Shown: in pieces, positions 16,405 to 22,848 of the stretch
How positions within the stretch are numbered: the stretch's first letter is position 1
Layout: each line of letters opens with the position of its first letter
Source: Algoriphagus formosus
Lineage (GTDB): Bacteria; Bacteroidota; Bacteroidia; Cytophagales; Cyclobacteriaceae
Length of the DNA: 64,000 bases
Direction: 5' to 3'
NCBI RefSeq assembly: GCF_002807035.1
Contig: NZ_NIUC01000002.1
Coordinates: forward strand, 491,477 to 555,476
The notes under the pieces: generated by a model
Database searches by the model: none
Seen by the model: the letters and a program-made list of their open reading frames with translations, nothing else
Told to the model about the DNA's origin: nothing
Made by a program: the position numbers and the translations under genes

Positions 16405-16488
16405 CGATCAATACACCCCCCCGACTAACTTTGCAAGAGAAATGTGAACTATTTTTAATTTTTCTCAAATTTATTTGAAATGATTAAA

Positions 16489-16507
16489 AGAAGGCTTTGG
16501 TCTGCAT
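16489..16507. repeat. 19-bp direct repeat, right copy
   Basis: Identical to 13793-13811, the first codons of truA. It marks the right end of the proposed insertion. Confidence 0.9.
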
Positions 16508-16562
16508 GCCCAAAAGTATGAATTAAGCTTTTGACAAACACCAAAACCTTCCCGAGATTCCT

Positions 16563-17174
16563 TTAGCCCAAAATATGCTGATTGACCCAGTCGATCTCCT
16601 CCTGTCGAATCGTATGAGCCGAATCAGCAAAGGTCATCAACTTGACTTTTGCACCTTGCTTGGTGAGATGTGACTCCGACTCTTGCATCCGCTCAAGTGG
16701 AACATGCATATCGTGTTGGCTACCGGAGATAAGAGTGGGGGTTCCCTTGAAATCCCCATGGTAGTTTGCAGGATTGATCTGCTCTCCAATTAGGCCTCCC
16801 GTAAAGGCCACTACGCCACCAAGCTTTTGAGCATTTTGAGCTGCAAACTCCAAACTCAGGCATGCCCCCTGCGAAAAGCCTATCAGGTAAATATCGCTAG
16901 CTAGCACCCCTTCTTCGATCAAGGAATCAAAGGCCTCTTTGATCTGCTGAAGTGAATTAGTCAGAGCCGGCTGATTGGACTGGTCAGGTGCCATAAAACT
17001 GTAAGGATACCAAGTTCCTCCTGCCGCTTGGGGAGCAATCAAAGCAAAATCATCCAGCTTCAAATACGATTTCAAAGAGAGGATACTTTCTGCAGCAGCT
17101 CCTCTGCCATGAATCATGATTGCTGCTTTTTTTCCTTTTTGGGGCTTTTGTCCTTCGTTGATTAGCTTATTCAT
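16563..17174 (-). CDS. MhqD-like hydrolase (phospholipase/carboxylesterase family)
   Basis: A 203-residue alpha/beta hydrolase of the Abhydrolase_2 type. The nucleophile is Ser101 in GFSQGA; the acid is probably the Asp in GSQHDMHVP (near residue 155) and the base the His in DSAHTI (near 187). HGRGAAAES at residues 22-30 forms the oxyanion region. The gene overlaps the end of the ring-cleaving dioxygenase gene by 8 bp. The same pair, MhqO and MhqD, occurs in Bacillus subtilis under control of the MarR-type repressor MhqR and helps detoxify quinones and electrophiles. The same role is inferred here from the pairing and the nearby marR gene. Confidence 0.85.
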   Translation of the reverse strand: MNKLINEGQKPQKGKKAAIMIHGRGAAAESILSLKSYLKLDDFALIAPQAAGGTWYPYSFMAPDQSNQPALTNSLQQIKEAFDSLIEEGVLASDIYLIGFSQGACLSLEFAAQNAQKLGGVVAFTGGLIGEQINPANYHGDFKGTPTLISGSQHDMHVPLERMQESESHLTKQGAKVKLMTFADSAHTIRQEEIDWVNQHILG

Positions 17175-18123
17175 AGTCTGATAGGTTTACTTCAACTTTT
17201 GGAAGTGCTTTTTCAATTCTATCTCGAGATGGTTCCGCCCAATCGGGCAACTTCAGCAATTCACCCAAATGCGCTTCTTCCTCGTCAATTGCGAAGCCAG
17301 GCTCGTCGGTAGCCACTTCAAACAACACCCCTCCCGGCTCACGGAAATAGATGCTTCTGAAATAATTTCGATCCTTTACCTCGGTGACACCCAAACCATT
17401 TTGCATCAATAAGTGCTGCACTTCCAGTTGGGTGGCTTCATTATCCGTACGGAAGGCAATATGATGAACCGTCCCGGCGCTTTGCATTCCCCGCCTAGCA
17501 TTGGGGTCCACCAAAATATCTACGATGTCTCCCGGCTTTCCTGCTGTGGCATAGCGAAAGCGATTGCCCTCTTGCCCAACAAAATGATAATTCATCAGCT
17601 CTGTCAAAAGCTTCTCAGTTGGCTCCTTGGCTTGTAAGTAAAGGGTTGCTCCAAAAAAACCCTTGATTGAATGCTCAGCAGGAATATGTCCCTGTGGCCA
17701 TCCTTTTCGATCATCTCGATCACTCGCGATCAACTCCAGTCCCATCCCATCATGATCTTCAAATCGGATAAGGGAATCTCCAAACCGAGTCAAATCATCT
17801 GAAACTGCAACTCCAAATTTCTTCAGGCGGTCTCTCCAGTAAGTAAGTGAATCTTTCCCAATGGAAAAGGCTGTATAGGTCAACTCACCAGTTCCTTTAG
17901 TCCCGCGCCGAGCACCTTTGAAAGGGAAGGTGGTAAAGACTGTACCTGGCCTACCCAACTCATCGCCAAAGTAAAAATGGTAGACATCCGGCGCATCAAA
18001 ATTGATGGTCTTTTTTACAAGTCTTAATCCTAAGATTCCTGTATAAAAATCAATATTCTGCTGAGGATTACCAGCTATCGCTGTGATATGGTGAATCCCG
18101 GAAATTAATGGCTTTGTGGTCAT
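17167..18123 (-). CDS. MhqO-like ring-cleaving dioxygenase (glyoxalase fold)
   Basis: A 318-residue protein with two vicinal-oxygen-chelate (VOC) modules, about residues 8-150 and 155-290. Candidate metal ligands are the His in ISGIHHITAIAG (residues 11/12), the His pair in AGTVHHIAFR (about 220-221) and the Glu in GGVLFEVATDEPGF (about 269). This is the layout of the MhqO/PcpA/LinE group, extradiol-type dioxygenases that open hydroquinone rings. Its stop overlaps the MhqD-like start by 8 bp. A terminator-like hairpin (18155-18190) lies just upstream, so transcription from yceI may be attenuated before this gene. Cytoplasmic. Confidence 0.88.
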   Translation of the reverse strand: MTTKPLISGIHHITAIAGNPQQNIDFYTGILGLRLVKKTINFDAPDVYHFYFGDELGRPGTVFTTFPFKGARRGTKGTGELTYTAFSIGKDSLTYWRDRLKKFGVAVSDDLTRFGDSLIRFEDHDGMGLELIASDRDDRKGWPQGHIPAEHSIKGFFGATLYLQAKEPTEKLLTELMNYHFVGQEGNRFRYATAGKPGDIVDILVDPNARRGMQSAGTVHHIAFRTDNEATQLEVQHLLMQNGLGVTEVKDRNYFRSIYFREPGGVLFEVATDEPGFAIDEEEAHLGELLKLPDWAEPSRDRIEKALPKVEVNLSDYE

Positions 18124-18154
18124 AAGATTGAAATTTTAGATGAATGAGATTTTA

Positions 18155-18190
18155 CAAAAAACCCCAAAGGATAGCCTTCGGGGTTTTAAA
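18155..18190 (-). terminator. Terminator-like hairpin after yceI-like gene
   Basis: On the minus strand AAAACCCCGAAGG (18175-18187) pairs with CCTTTGGGGTTTT (18158-18170) through one wobble position, followed by a T-run. It lies 18 bp after the yceI-like stop and 32 bp before the mhqO-like start. Confidence 0.8.
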
Positions 18191-18208
18191 ACAAAACCTC
18201 GGAGGCTT

Positions 18209-18736
18209 TTATGCTTGCTTTACGAGCTGTACACTTAGCATTAAACGAACCTGATCAGAAACAACTACCGAGCCTGCCTCTGTGACTGCCGACCAAGTAA
18301 GTCCAAATTCTTTCCGATTGATTTTTCCTTCAATTTCGAAGCCCGCCTTAGTCTGTCCATAGGGATCACCGGCTACTCCACCGAAGTCTACATCAAGCGT
18401 TACCTCTTTCTTGGTTCCACGGATTTCTAGGTCTCCTACCAACTGATAGTCCCCTCCATTCTTTGAAATTTTTCCAGAGAAAGAAAGCTTAGGATGATTA
18501 GCTGCATCAAAAAAGTCTGCTGATTTCAAATGATTGTCACGGTCACTTTGATTGGTATCAATGCTATCAATATCCGCAGTGAAGGAGACACTAGCTCCAT
18601 CAAAGTCATCCGACTCACTCTCTGCAGCACCCTCAAACTTTTTAAAATATCCAGTCACGGTGGAAATGACCAAGTGCTTTACCTTAAAAGACACTTCTGA
18701 ATGTGTTGGATCAATTACCCATTTTTCTGTACTCAT
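18209..18736 (-). CDS. YceI-family lipocalin-like protein
   Basis: A 175-residue YceI-domain protein without a signal peptide, so probably cytoplasmic. It has the family pattern WVIDPTHSEVSFKVKHLVIS at the N-terminus, then HLKSADFFDAANHPKLSF and GDLEIRGTKKEVTLDV. The fold is a long beta-barrel that binds isoprenoid quinones or similar lipids in characterised members. Its place in a MarR-controlled group with quinone-processing enzymes fits a quinone- or electrophile-related role. The promoter region carries a TACCTTTA element (18801-18808) and a TGTATAAACA site like the marR palindrome. Confidence 0.9.
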   Translation of the reverse strand: MSTEKWVIDPTHSEVSFKVKHLVISTVTGYFKKFEGAAESESDDFDGASVSFTADIDSIDTNQSDRDNHLKSADFFDAANHPKLSFSGKISKNGGDYQLVGDLEIRGTKKEVTLDVDFGGVAGDPYGQTKAGFEIEGKINRKEFGLTWSAVTEAGSVVVSDQVRLMLSVQLVKQA

Positions 18737-18786
18737 GATTTTTATTGATTTAAGTGAAATGAAATATTATTTGTTTTTACAATTAG

Positions 18787-18808
18787 TGTTTATACATGGA
18801 TAAAGGTA
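18787..18808 (-). promoter_or_regulatory. yceI promoter element with MarR-type operator
   Basis: On the minus strand TACCTTTA (complement of 18801-18808) resembles the Bacteroidota TAnnTTTG element. Three bases downstream is ATGTATAAACA (18787-18797), which differs from the marR palindrome ATGTATATACA at one position. The order and spacing mirror the marR promoter. Confidence 0.6.
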
Positions 18809-18814
18809 AATTTT

Positions 18815-19267
18815 TTAGCCTCTCAGTTTATCAAGCAGCATATTGAGATTTCTTACCTCCGATTCGCTGAGCTTGATGTAATATTTATTCGAATCCTGAA
18901 TCCGTGTCTCCAGCTTCTCCAGCAACTTCAATCCTTCAGCTGAAATCATCACATCTACCTGCCTTCTGTCAGTTGGACATTCTTCACGAATTACCAAACC
19001 TTTGGCCTTTAGCTTTTCTACCAGACGAGATGCATTGGACATTTTATTAAGCATGCGTTCCTGAATAGAGGATACAGTAGTGGGATTCCCATTTTGTCCT
19101 CTCAATATTCTCAATACATTATATTGCTCTGGAGATAAGTCATAGGGTTTCAAAAGAGCATTTTGATAGCCTACCACATAACTGTGCGTGAATAATAAAT
19201 TGACCACAGCCTTATGATAAGGATCTATAAAATCTTTCTGCTGAATGGCTTCTTCTAACTTTCCCAT
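18815..19267 (-). CDS. MarR-family transcriptional regulator
   Basis: 150 residues from the ATG at 19267. The longer frame to 19366 adds 33 hydrophobic residues unlike the family and would run over the promoter, so I rejected it. The winged helix covers about residues 40-125: LSPEQYNVLRILRG, then SSIQERMLNKMSNASRLVEKLKAKGLV as recognition region, and ECPTDRRQVDVMIS as the wing with the conserved DRR. It heads the yceI-mhqO-mhqD group. Its own promoter has a perfect 12-bp palindrome just downstream of the TAGATTTG element, and yceI has a near copy, so autorepression plus control of the detoxification genes is likely. The inducer may be quinones, by analogy with MhqR. Confidence 0.88.
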   Translation of the reverse strand: MGKLEEAIQQKDFIDPYHKAVVNLLFTHSYVVGYQNALLKPYDLSPEQYNVLRILRGQNGNPTTVSSIQERMLNKMSNASRLVEKLKAKGLVIREECPTDRRQVDVMISAEGLKLLEKLETRIQDSNKYYIKLSESEVRNLNMLLDKLRG

Positions 19268-19629
19268 TTTAATACAATTGAATTTAATGTATATACATGC
19301 AAATCTATAAAAAGGTTTCCGAATTGAAAAAAAATTATCTAAAATGAGCGAAAAAGAGGAAAGCATCCTTCCGAAAAAAACCTCCTAAACTGAAGCGGAT
19401 TTCTTGAGTTTGATCCTTTTCAAAAGTCTTTGACCTGAGAAAATTAAAATCGGAAGTGTGAAAAGAATATCAGATCAAAACATTGATTTAAATTATGTTA
19501 AGAGGGGTTTTTACAATATTTGATGTGTTTTTGATGTAGCCAAAATCTACAATTGATGAATAGTTGTAGAAGCTTTTTATTTGGGGTCTGTGAATCGGTT
19601 TAAGAAATTAGGGAAAAAAACTAATACCC
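19268..19629. other. Divergent intergenic region between marR and the GH16 locus
   Basis: No gene. Its left part holds the marR promoter and palindrome (19287-19307). Its right part, upstream of the repeat lipoprotein gene, has a 7-bp inverted repeat TCTACAA/TTGTAGA (19546-19552 and 19564-19570) with an 11-nt spacer, a candidate operator for the glucanase locus. Confidence 0.5.
19287..19307 (-). promoter_or_regulatory. marR promoter element and palindromic operator
   Basis: On the minus strand TAGATTTG (complement of 19300-19307) is a perfect match to the Bacteroidota TAnnTTTG promoter element. One base downstream lies the perfect palindrome ATGTATATACAT (19287-19298), 19 bp before the marR ATG and over the expected transcription start, where a repressor would block initiation. 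Confidence 0.7.
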
Positions 19630-21048
19630 ATGAAAAACAATTTTCCCAAAATTATCACAATGCTCTCCCTGCTCGTAGTAAGCTGGGCCTGCGACAACGG
19701 TTTCGCAGACATTGACGTGATAGACACTCCTCCAAAAATTACTCTAGGTTCAATTTCCTCTGGATTGACTGAAGGAGAAGATTTTAGAATTTCCGTAACT
19801 CTGGATGACGGTACGGATGACGGAGCCATTAGCTCCCTTGCCTCCCTTGACTACACCATCACTTCAGGAGGAGCCACAGTTACTTCTGGATCAGAGGCGC
19901 TAAGTGGTGATCAGCAGACAGTCACTATTAGTGTTCCGGGTGGATTTGATGCTGGTACTTACAACTTTGACGTTGTAGTTTCAGATACCAATGGCAATAC
20001 GGCAACTGATAATGTGACATTTGAAGTAGCTTCAGCACAGCCAGACTTTGACATTACTGGTACTTGGGTGGTTGAGCCAGTGGCGGCTTCTCTTGCAGTG
20101 GGACCAAGTCCTGGAAGCACTGAGTGGTTTGCAATTGATGGTGCAGGAGTATCGCAAAGAGCTTGTTTTTATGACGATACCTATACTTTCGGTGCTGATG
20201 GATCATTCGTTATTGACCTCGGAGATCAAACTTGGTTGGAAACTTGGCAAGGAGTTGACTCTGACCGATGCGGCACACCGGTATCGCCTTATGATGGAGG
20301 CACATACCAATATACTTACACAGGAACTTCCCTGACAGTAATCGGAGAAGGTGCATACTTGGGACTTTCAAAAGTAAATAATGCAGGTGAAGTTTCTCAA
20401 GGAGCGGCTATTCCTGATCAAATCACGTATACGATTGTTGATCCAGTTGTTGATGGAAATACCCGCAGAATGACGCTAAGAATCGAAGCTGGTTCTGGAG
20501 TTTGGTGGGACTTCAAACTGGTTTCTGGTGAAATCGACAATGGTGGCGGCGAATCTGCGTCTATCTTCGGAAATTGGAAAATGGAGCCAATAGCAGGAGC
20601 CTTTGGTGTGGGTCCTTCAGCTGGAAGCACCGAGTTTTTTGCTAACTCCGCAGACGATGTGACTACCAGAGCCTGCTTCTTTGATGATGTCTATACATTT
20701 GCTGAAGATGGCACCTACTCTTATGATTTGGGTGATCAGACTTGGCTCGAAACTTGGCAAGGTGTCGCCGAAGACGGTTGTGGCGCTCCTGTAGCACCGC
20801 ATGACGGCTCAGGAGATTACACCTTTACATTTGATGGAAGCTCTTTAAAATTAATTGGCGAAGGAGCTCACCTGGCTCTTTCTAAAGTAATCAACGGAGC
20901 AGAGTTGAGCACGGCGGGAGTAGAAGTTCCGGCGGACGTAACATATCAGGTTGCAAGTTTGACAGAGACAGATGGCGTGAAGCGAATGACACTGCATATC
21001 GAAATCCAAGACGGTATCTGGTGGACTTTCAAACTGATTTCAGAATAA
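19630..21048 (+). CDS. Lipoprotein with a duplicated domain, next to a GH16 enzyme
   Basis: A 472-residue lipoprotein with lipobox VSWAC (Cys21). Residues 35-135 look like an Ig/cadherin-like domain (DYTITSGGATV, then FDVVVSDTNGNTATDNVTFEV). Two homologous domains follow at about residues 142-299 and 313-472. They share GPSxGSTEWF/EFF, RACFYDDTYTF, LGDQTWLETWQGV, IGEGAxLxLSK and WWxFKL, at roughly 50-60% identity by eye. The domain is acidic and rich in Trp and Tyr, as in carbohydrate-binding modules. It is followed after 64 bp by a GH16 glucanase gene, so it may be a surface glucan-binding protein, but I do not recognise the family. A terminator separates the two genes, suggesting this one is made in excess. 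Confidence 0.75.
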   Translation: MKNNFPKIITMLSLLVVSWACDNGFADIDVIDTPPKITLGSISSGLTEGEDFRISVTLDDGTDDGAISSLASLDYTITSGGATVTSGSEALSGDQQTVTISVPGGFDAGTYNFDVVVSDTNGNTATDNVTFEVASAQPDFDITGTWVVEPVAASLAVGPSPGSTEWFAIDGAGVSQRACFYDDTYTFGADGSFVIDLGDQTWLETWQGVDSDRCGTPVSPYDGGTYQYTYTGTSLTVIGEGAYLGLSKVNNAGEVSQGAAIPDQITYTIVDPVVDGNTRRMTLRIEAGSGVWWDFKLVSGEIDNGGGESASIFGNWKMEPIAGAFGVGPSAGSTEFFANSADDVTTRACFFDDVYTFAEDGTYSYDLGDQTWLETWQGVAEDGCGAPVAPHDGSGDYTFTFDGSSLKLIGEGAHLALSKVINGAELSTAGVEVPADVTYQVASLTETDGVKRMTLHIEIQDGIWWTFKLISE

Positions 21049-21059
21049 TTAATTTAAGT

Positions 21060-21096
21060 GGCATCTGGAACGTAATACCCAGATGCCTTTTTTTTC
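21060..21096 (+). terminator. Rho-independent terminator between the lipoprotein and GH16 genes
   Basis: GGCATCTGG (21060-21068) pairs with CCAGATGCC (21079-21087) and is followed by eight or more T. It ends 17 bp before the GH16 start, so it probably allows some read-through. Confidence 0.85.
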
Positions 21097-21112
21097 TTTA
21101 ACCCAAAATAGT

Positions 21113-22000
21113 ATGAAAACTATCTTTAACTACACAAGCCAAACTCTTTCCGCATTTTTTCTAATTGGAGTTTTATTTTCCTGTGATTCGGAAACTGCGG
21201 ACAATCCCACAGGTTCAAACCCCGGTAATAACGTTACTGAAGTTCCAATACCTGACGGTGGAGCCACCTCTCCTACTTCCTATCCTGGGATGACACTAGT
21301 TTGGGAGGATGATTTTGAAGGAAATAGCCTAGATGCAGCCAACTGGTCACATGAAATAGGAACTGGCGACAATGGCTGGGGAAATAACGAGCTTCAATAT
21401 TACAGATCCCAAAATACCTCTGTAGAAAGAGGGCATTTGATCATCACTGCTAAGAAAGAAAACTTCCAAGGAAGCGAATATACTTCCTCCAGAATCGTCT
21501 CATTGAACAAAAAGCAATTCCGCTATGGTAGAGTTGATATTCGGGCGGTAAACCCACGCGGACAAGGCTTATGGCCTGCTCTTTGGATGCTTGGATCAAA
21601 CTTCCCTGAAGTAGGATGGCCAAGATGTGGAGAGATTGACATCATGGAGATGGTCGGTGGACAAGGACGGGAAAACACAGTCCATGGAACAGTTCACTGG
21701 GATAATAATGGGAGCCGGGCGGAATTTGGCGGTTCTTATAAGATTCCTTCAGGTACTCTAGCCGATAAATTCCATGTCTACTCAATCGAATGGACCTCAA
21801 ATAATATTAGCTGGTTTATTGATGATGTGAAATATCATGAGATCGATACCACTCCTGCCGAACTAGATGAGTTCAGAAGAAATTTCTTTTTCATCATGAA
21901 TGTGGCTGTCGGTGGAAACTGGCCCGGATCTCCGGATAATAGCACAACGTTTCCACAACACATGATTGTGGATTATATTAGAGTATTTCAATTTGATTAA
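21113..22000 (+). CDS. GH16 family endo-beta-glucanase (laminarinase-like) lipoprotein
   Basis: 295 residues from the ATG at 21113. An upstream ATG at 21083 would put the start inside the terminator stem, so the shorter form with its MKTIFNY signal is preferred. The signal ends in LFSC (Cys24). After a Gly/Pro/Thr linker (residues 30-58) comes a GH16 catalytic domain (about 60-295) with the motif GEIDIMEM: nucleophile Glu174, Asp176 and acid/base Glu179. The Met inside the ExDxME motif is typical of laminarinase/beta-1,3-glucanase type members rather than kappa-carrageenases. GLWPALWMLG and GQGRENTVHGTVHW are further family landmarks. Probably cell-surface anchored; beta-1,3-glucan is the likely substrate. 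Confidence 0.93.
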   Translation: MKTIFNYTSQTLSAFFLIGVLFSCDSETADNPTGSNPGNNVTEVPIPDGGATSPTSYPGMTLVWEDDFEGNSLDAANWSHEIGTGDNGWGNNELQYYRSQNTSVERGHLIITAKKENFQGSEYTSSRIVSLNKKQFRYGRVDIRAVNPRGQGLWPALWMLGSNFPEVGWPRCGEIDIMEMVGGQGRENTVHGTVHWDNNGSRAEFGGSYKIPSGTLADKFHVYSIEWTSNNISWFIDDVKYHEIDTTPAELDEFRRNFFFIMNVAVGGNWPGSPDNSTTFPQHMIVDYIRVFQFD

Positions 22001-22025
22001 AAAAAGCCCCGCGGGGCTTTTTTTT
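21999..22025. terminator. Bidirectional terminator
   Basis: AAAAAGCCCC-GC-GGGGCTTTTT is a self-complementary hairpin with T-runs on both strands, between the convergent GH16 and alpha/beta hydrolase genes. It overlaps the GH16 stop and the last codon of the hydrolase. Confidence 0.92.
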
Positions 22026-22824
22026 ATGCATTTTCGCTCAACCAGTCTTTCAGCAGCTGATTGACTACTTCAGGCTTCTCAATGCAGGAACTATGACCTG
22101 CACCGGGGATCATATGAAGCCTCGATCCAGCAATTCCCATTTGAATGAATTTTGCCTTTTCGGGTTTTGTTGCAACATCTTCATCTCCCACCACAATCAT
22201 AGTAGGACATTTTATGGCACCTAATTCAGCTTCCACGCCTTTTCGATAAATTACTCCCTCTACCGGTCCAGTAATAGTTTTCTTATTGGACGTAAGTTCT
22301 TTTTTCCACTTCTTAATCGCTTCCGAATTCGATTTATTGTTCAACCAGGATTGAGCAAACATGATGGGCATGACCTTATTGGCGACCGGAGGGATTACTC
22401 CAAGCCATTTGACAATTCCATTCAAGGTTTTGTATTTGGGAAGGTTCTCTACCGGCTCACTATTCGCTGAGGTTTCTAAAAGACTCAAAGTTTTAACCAA
22501 ATCAGGCCTTCTAGCAGCCAAACGCATTCCCACAAATCCACCCATTGATAGCCCGACAAAGTGTACTTTGACCAAATCGAGCTTTTCTATCAATGCTGCT
22601 GCATCTTCAGCTACGGTTTCCATGTCAAATGGCTCCTTCACCTCGCTTTGGCCTTGGCCTCGATGATCGTACGCAATGACACGGTAAGACTTCGCTAATT
22701 CATCGATCTGAGCATCAAACATTTTATGACTCCAAAGTAGTCCATGAGAGAAAACCACCGTTTCATCTCCTTCTCCTTTGTCGATGTAATAGAGCTTTAT
22801 TCCATTTGCTTCGATATGCGGCAT
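22024..22824 (-). CDS. Alpha/beta-fold hydrolase
   Basis: A 266-residue cytoplasmic hydrolase. The HG motif is in VVFSHGLLW (residues 24-32), DHRGQGQS near residue 53 is the second landmark, and the nucleophile Ser is in VGLSMGGFVG (near residue 93). The acid is probably the Asp in MIVVGDEDVATKP and the base the His in GAGHSSCIEKP. This order matches esterase, haloperoxidase-like and 3-oxoadipate enol-lactonase-like proteins; substrate specificity cannot be read. It stands 24 bp upstream of the amidohydrolase stop codon and is transcribed the opposite way from GH16. It may share a transcript with no other gene. Confidence 0.85.
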   Translation of the reverse strand: MPHIEANGIKLYYIDKGEGDETVVFSHGLLWSHKMFDAQIDELAKSYRVIAYDHRGQGQSEVKEPFDMETVAEDAAALIEKLDLVKVHFVGLSMGGFVGMRLAARRPDLVKTLSLLETSANSEPVENLPKYKTLNGIVKWLGVIPPVANKVMPIMFAQSWLNNKSNSEAIKKWKKELTSNKKTITGPVEGVIYRKGVEAELGAIKCPTMIVVGDEDVATKPEKAKFIQMGIAGSRLHMIPGAGHSSCIEKPEVVNQLLKDWLSENA

Positions 22825-22848
22825 TTGAATCCTTTTTAGGGTGAAAAT

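Larger units (their letters stand above)
13812..16507. mobile_element. Inserted cassette carrying peptide/DUF4221/thioredoxin-like genes
   Basis: The 2,696 bp between the outer edges of two identical 19-bp repeats form a closed unit of four co-directional, AT-rich genes. If one repeat copy plus the unit is removed, the truA start codon would follow the mhqD-like stop codon by about 55 bp, a normal operon spacing. No integrase, transposase or clear terminal inverted repeats are present within it, so the mechanism is unknown; a 19-bp duplication is longer than most transposon target duplications. That it is an insertion is inference from the repeat; comparing related genomes would settle it. 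Confidence 0.65.
16315..16562. other. Upstream region of the peptide cassette and insertion junction
   Basis: This holds the presumed promoter of the cassette operon: a palindrome nested in a larger inverted repeat (16367-16404), a CTTGG/CCAAG pair at 16330-16347, and a C7 run at 16416-16422. It also holds a TCAAAT/ATTTGA palindrome near 16465-16478, the right 19-bp repeat (16489-16507), and 16508-16562, which looks like the former upstream region of truA. Confidence 0.55.

Noticed and set aside
19268..19366. Longer N-terminus for the MarR protein
   Set aside because: It would place the start codon upstream of the promoter element and operator, and adds a hydrophobic segment unlike MarR.
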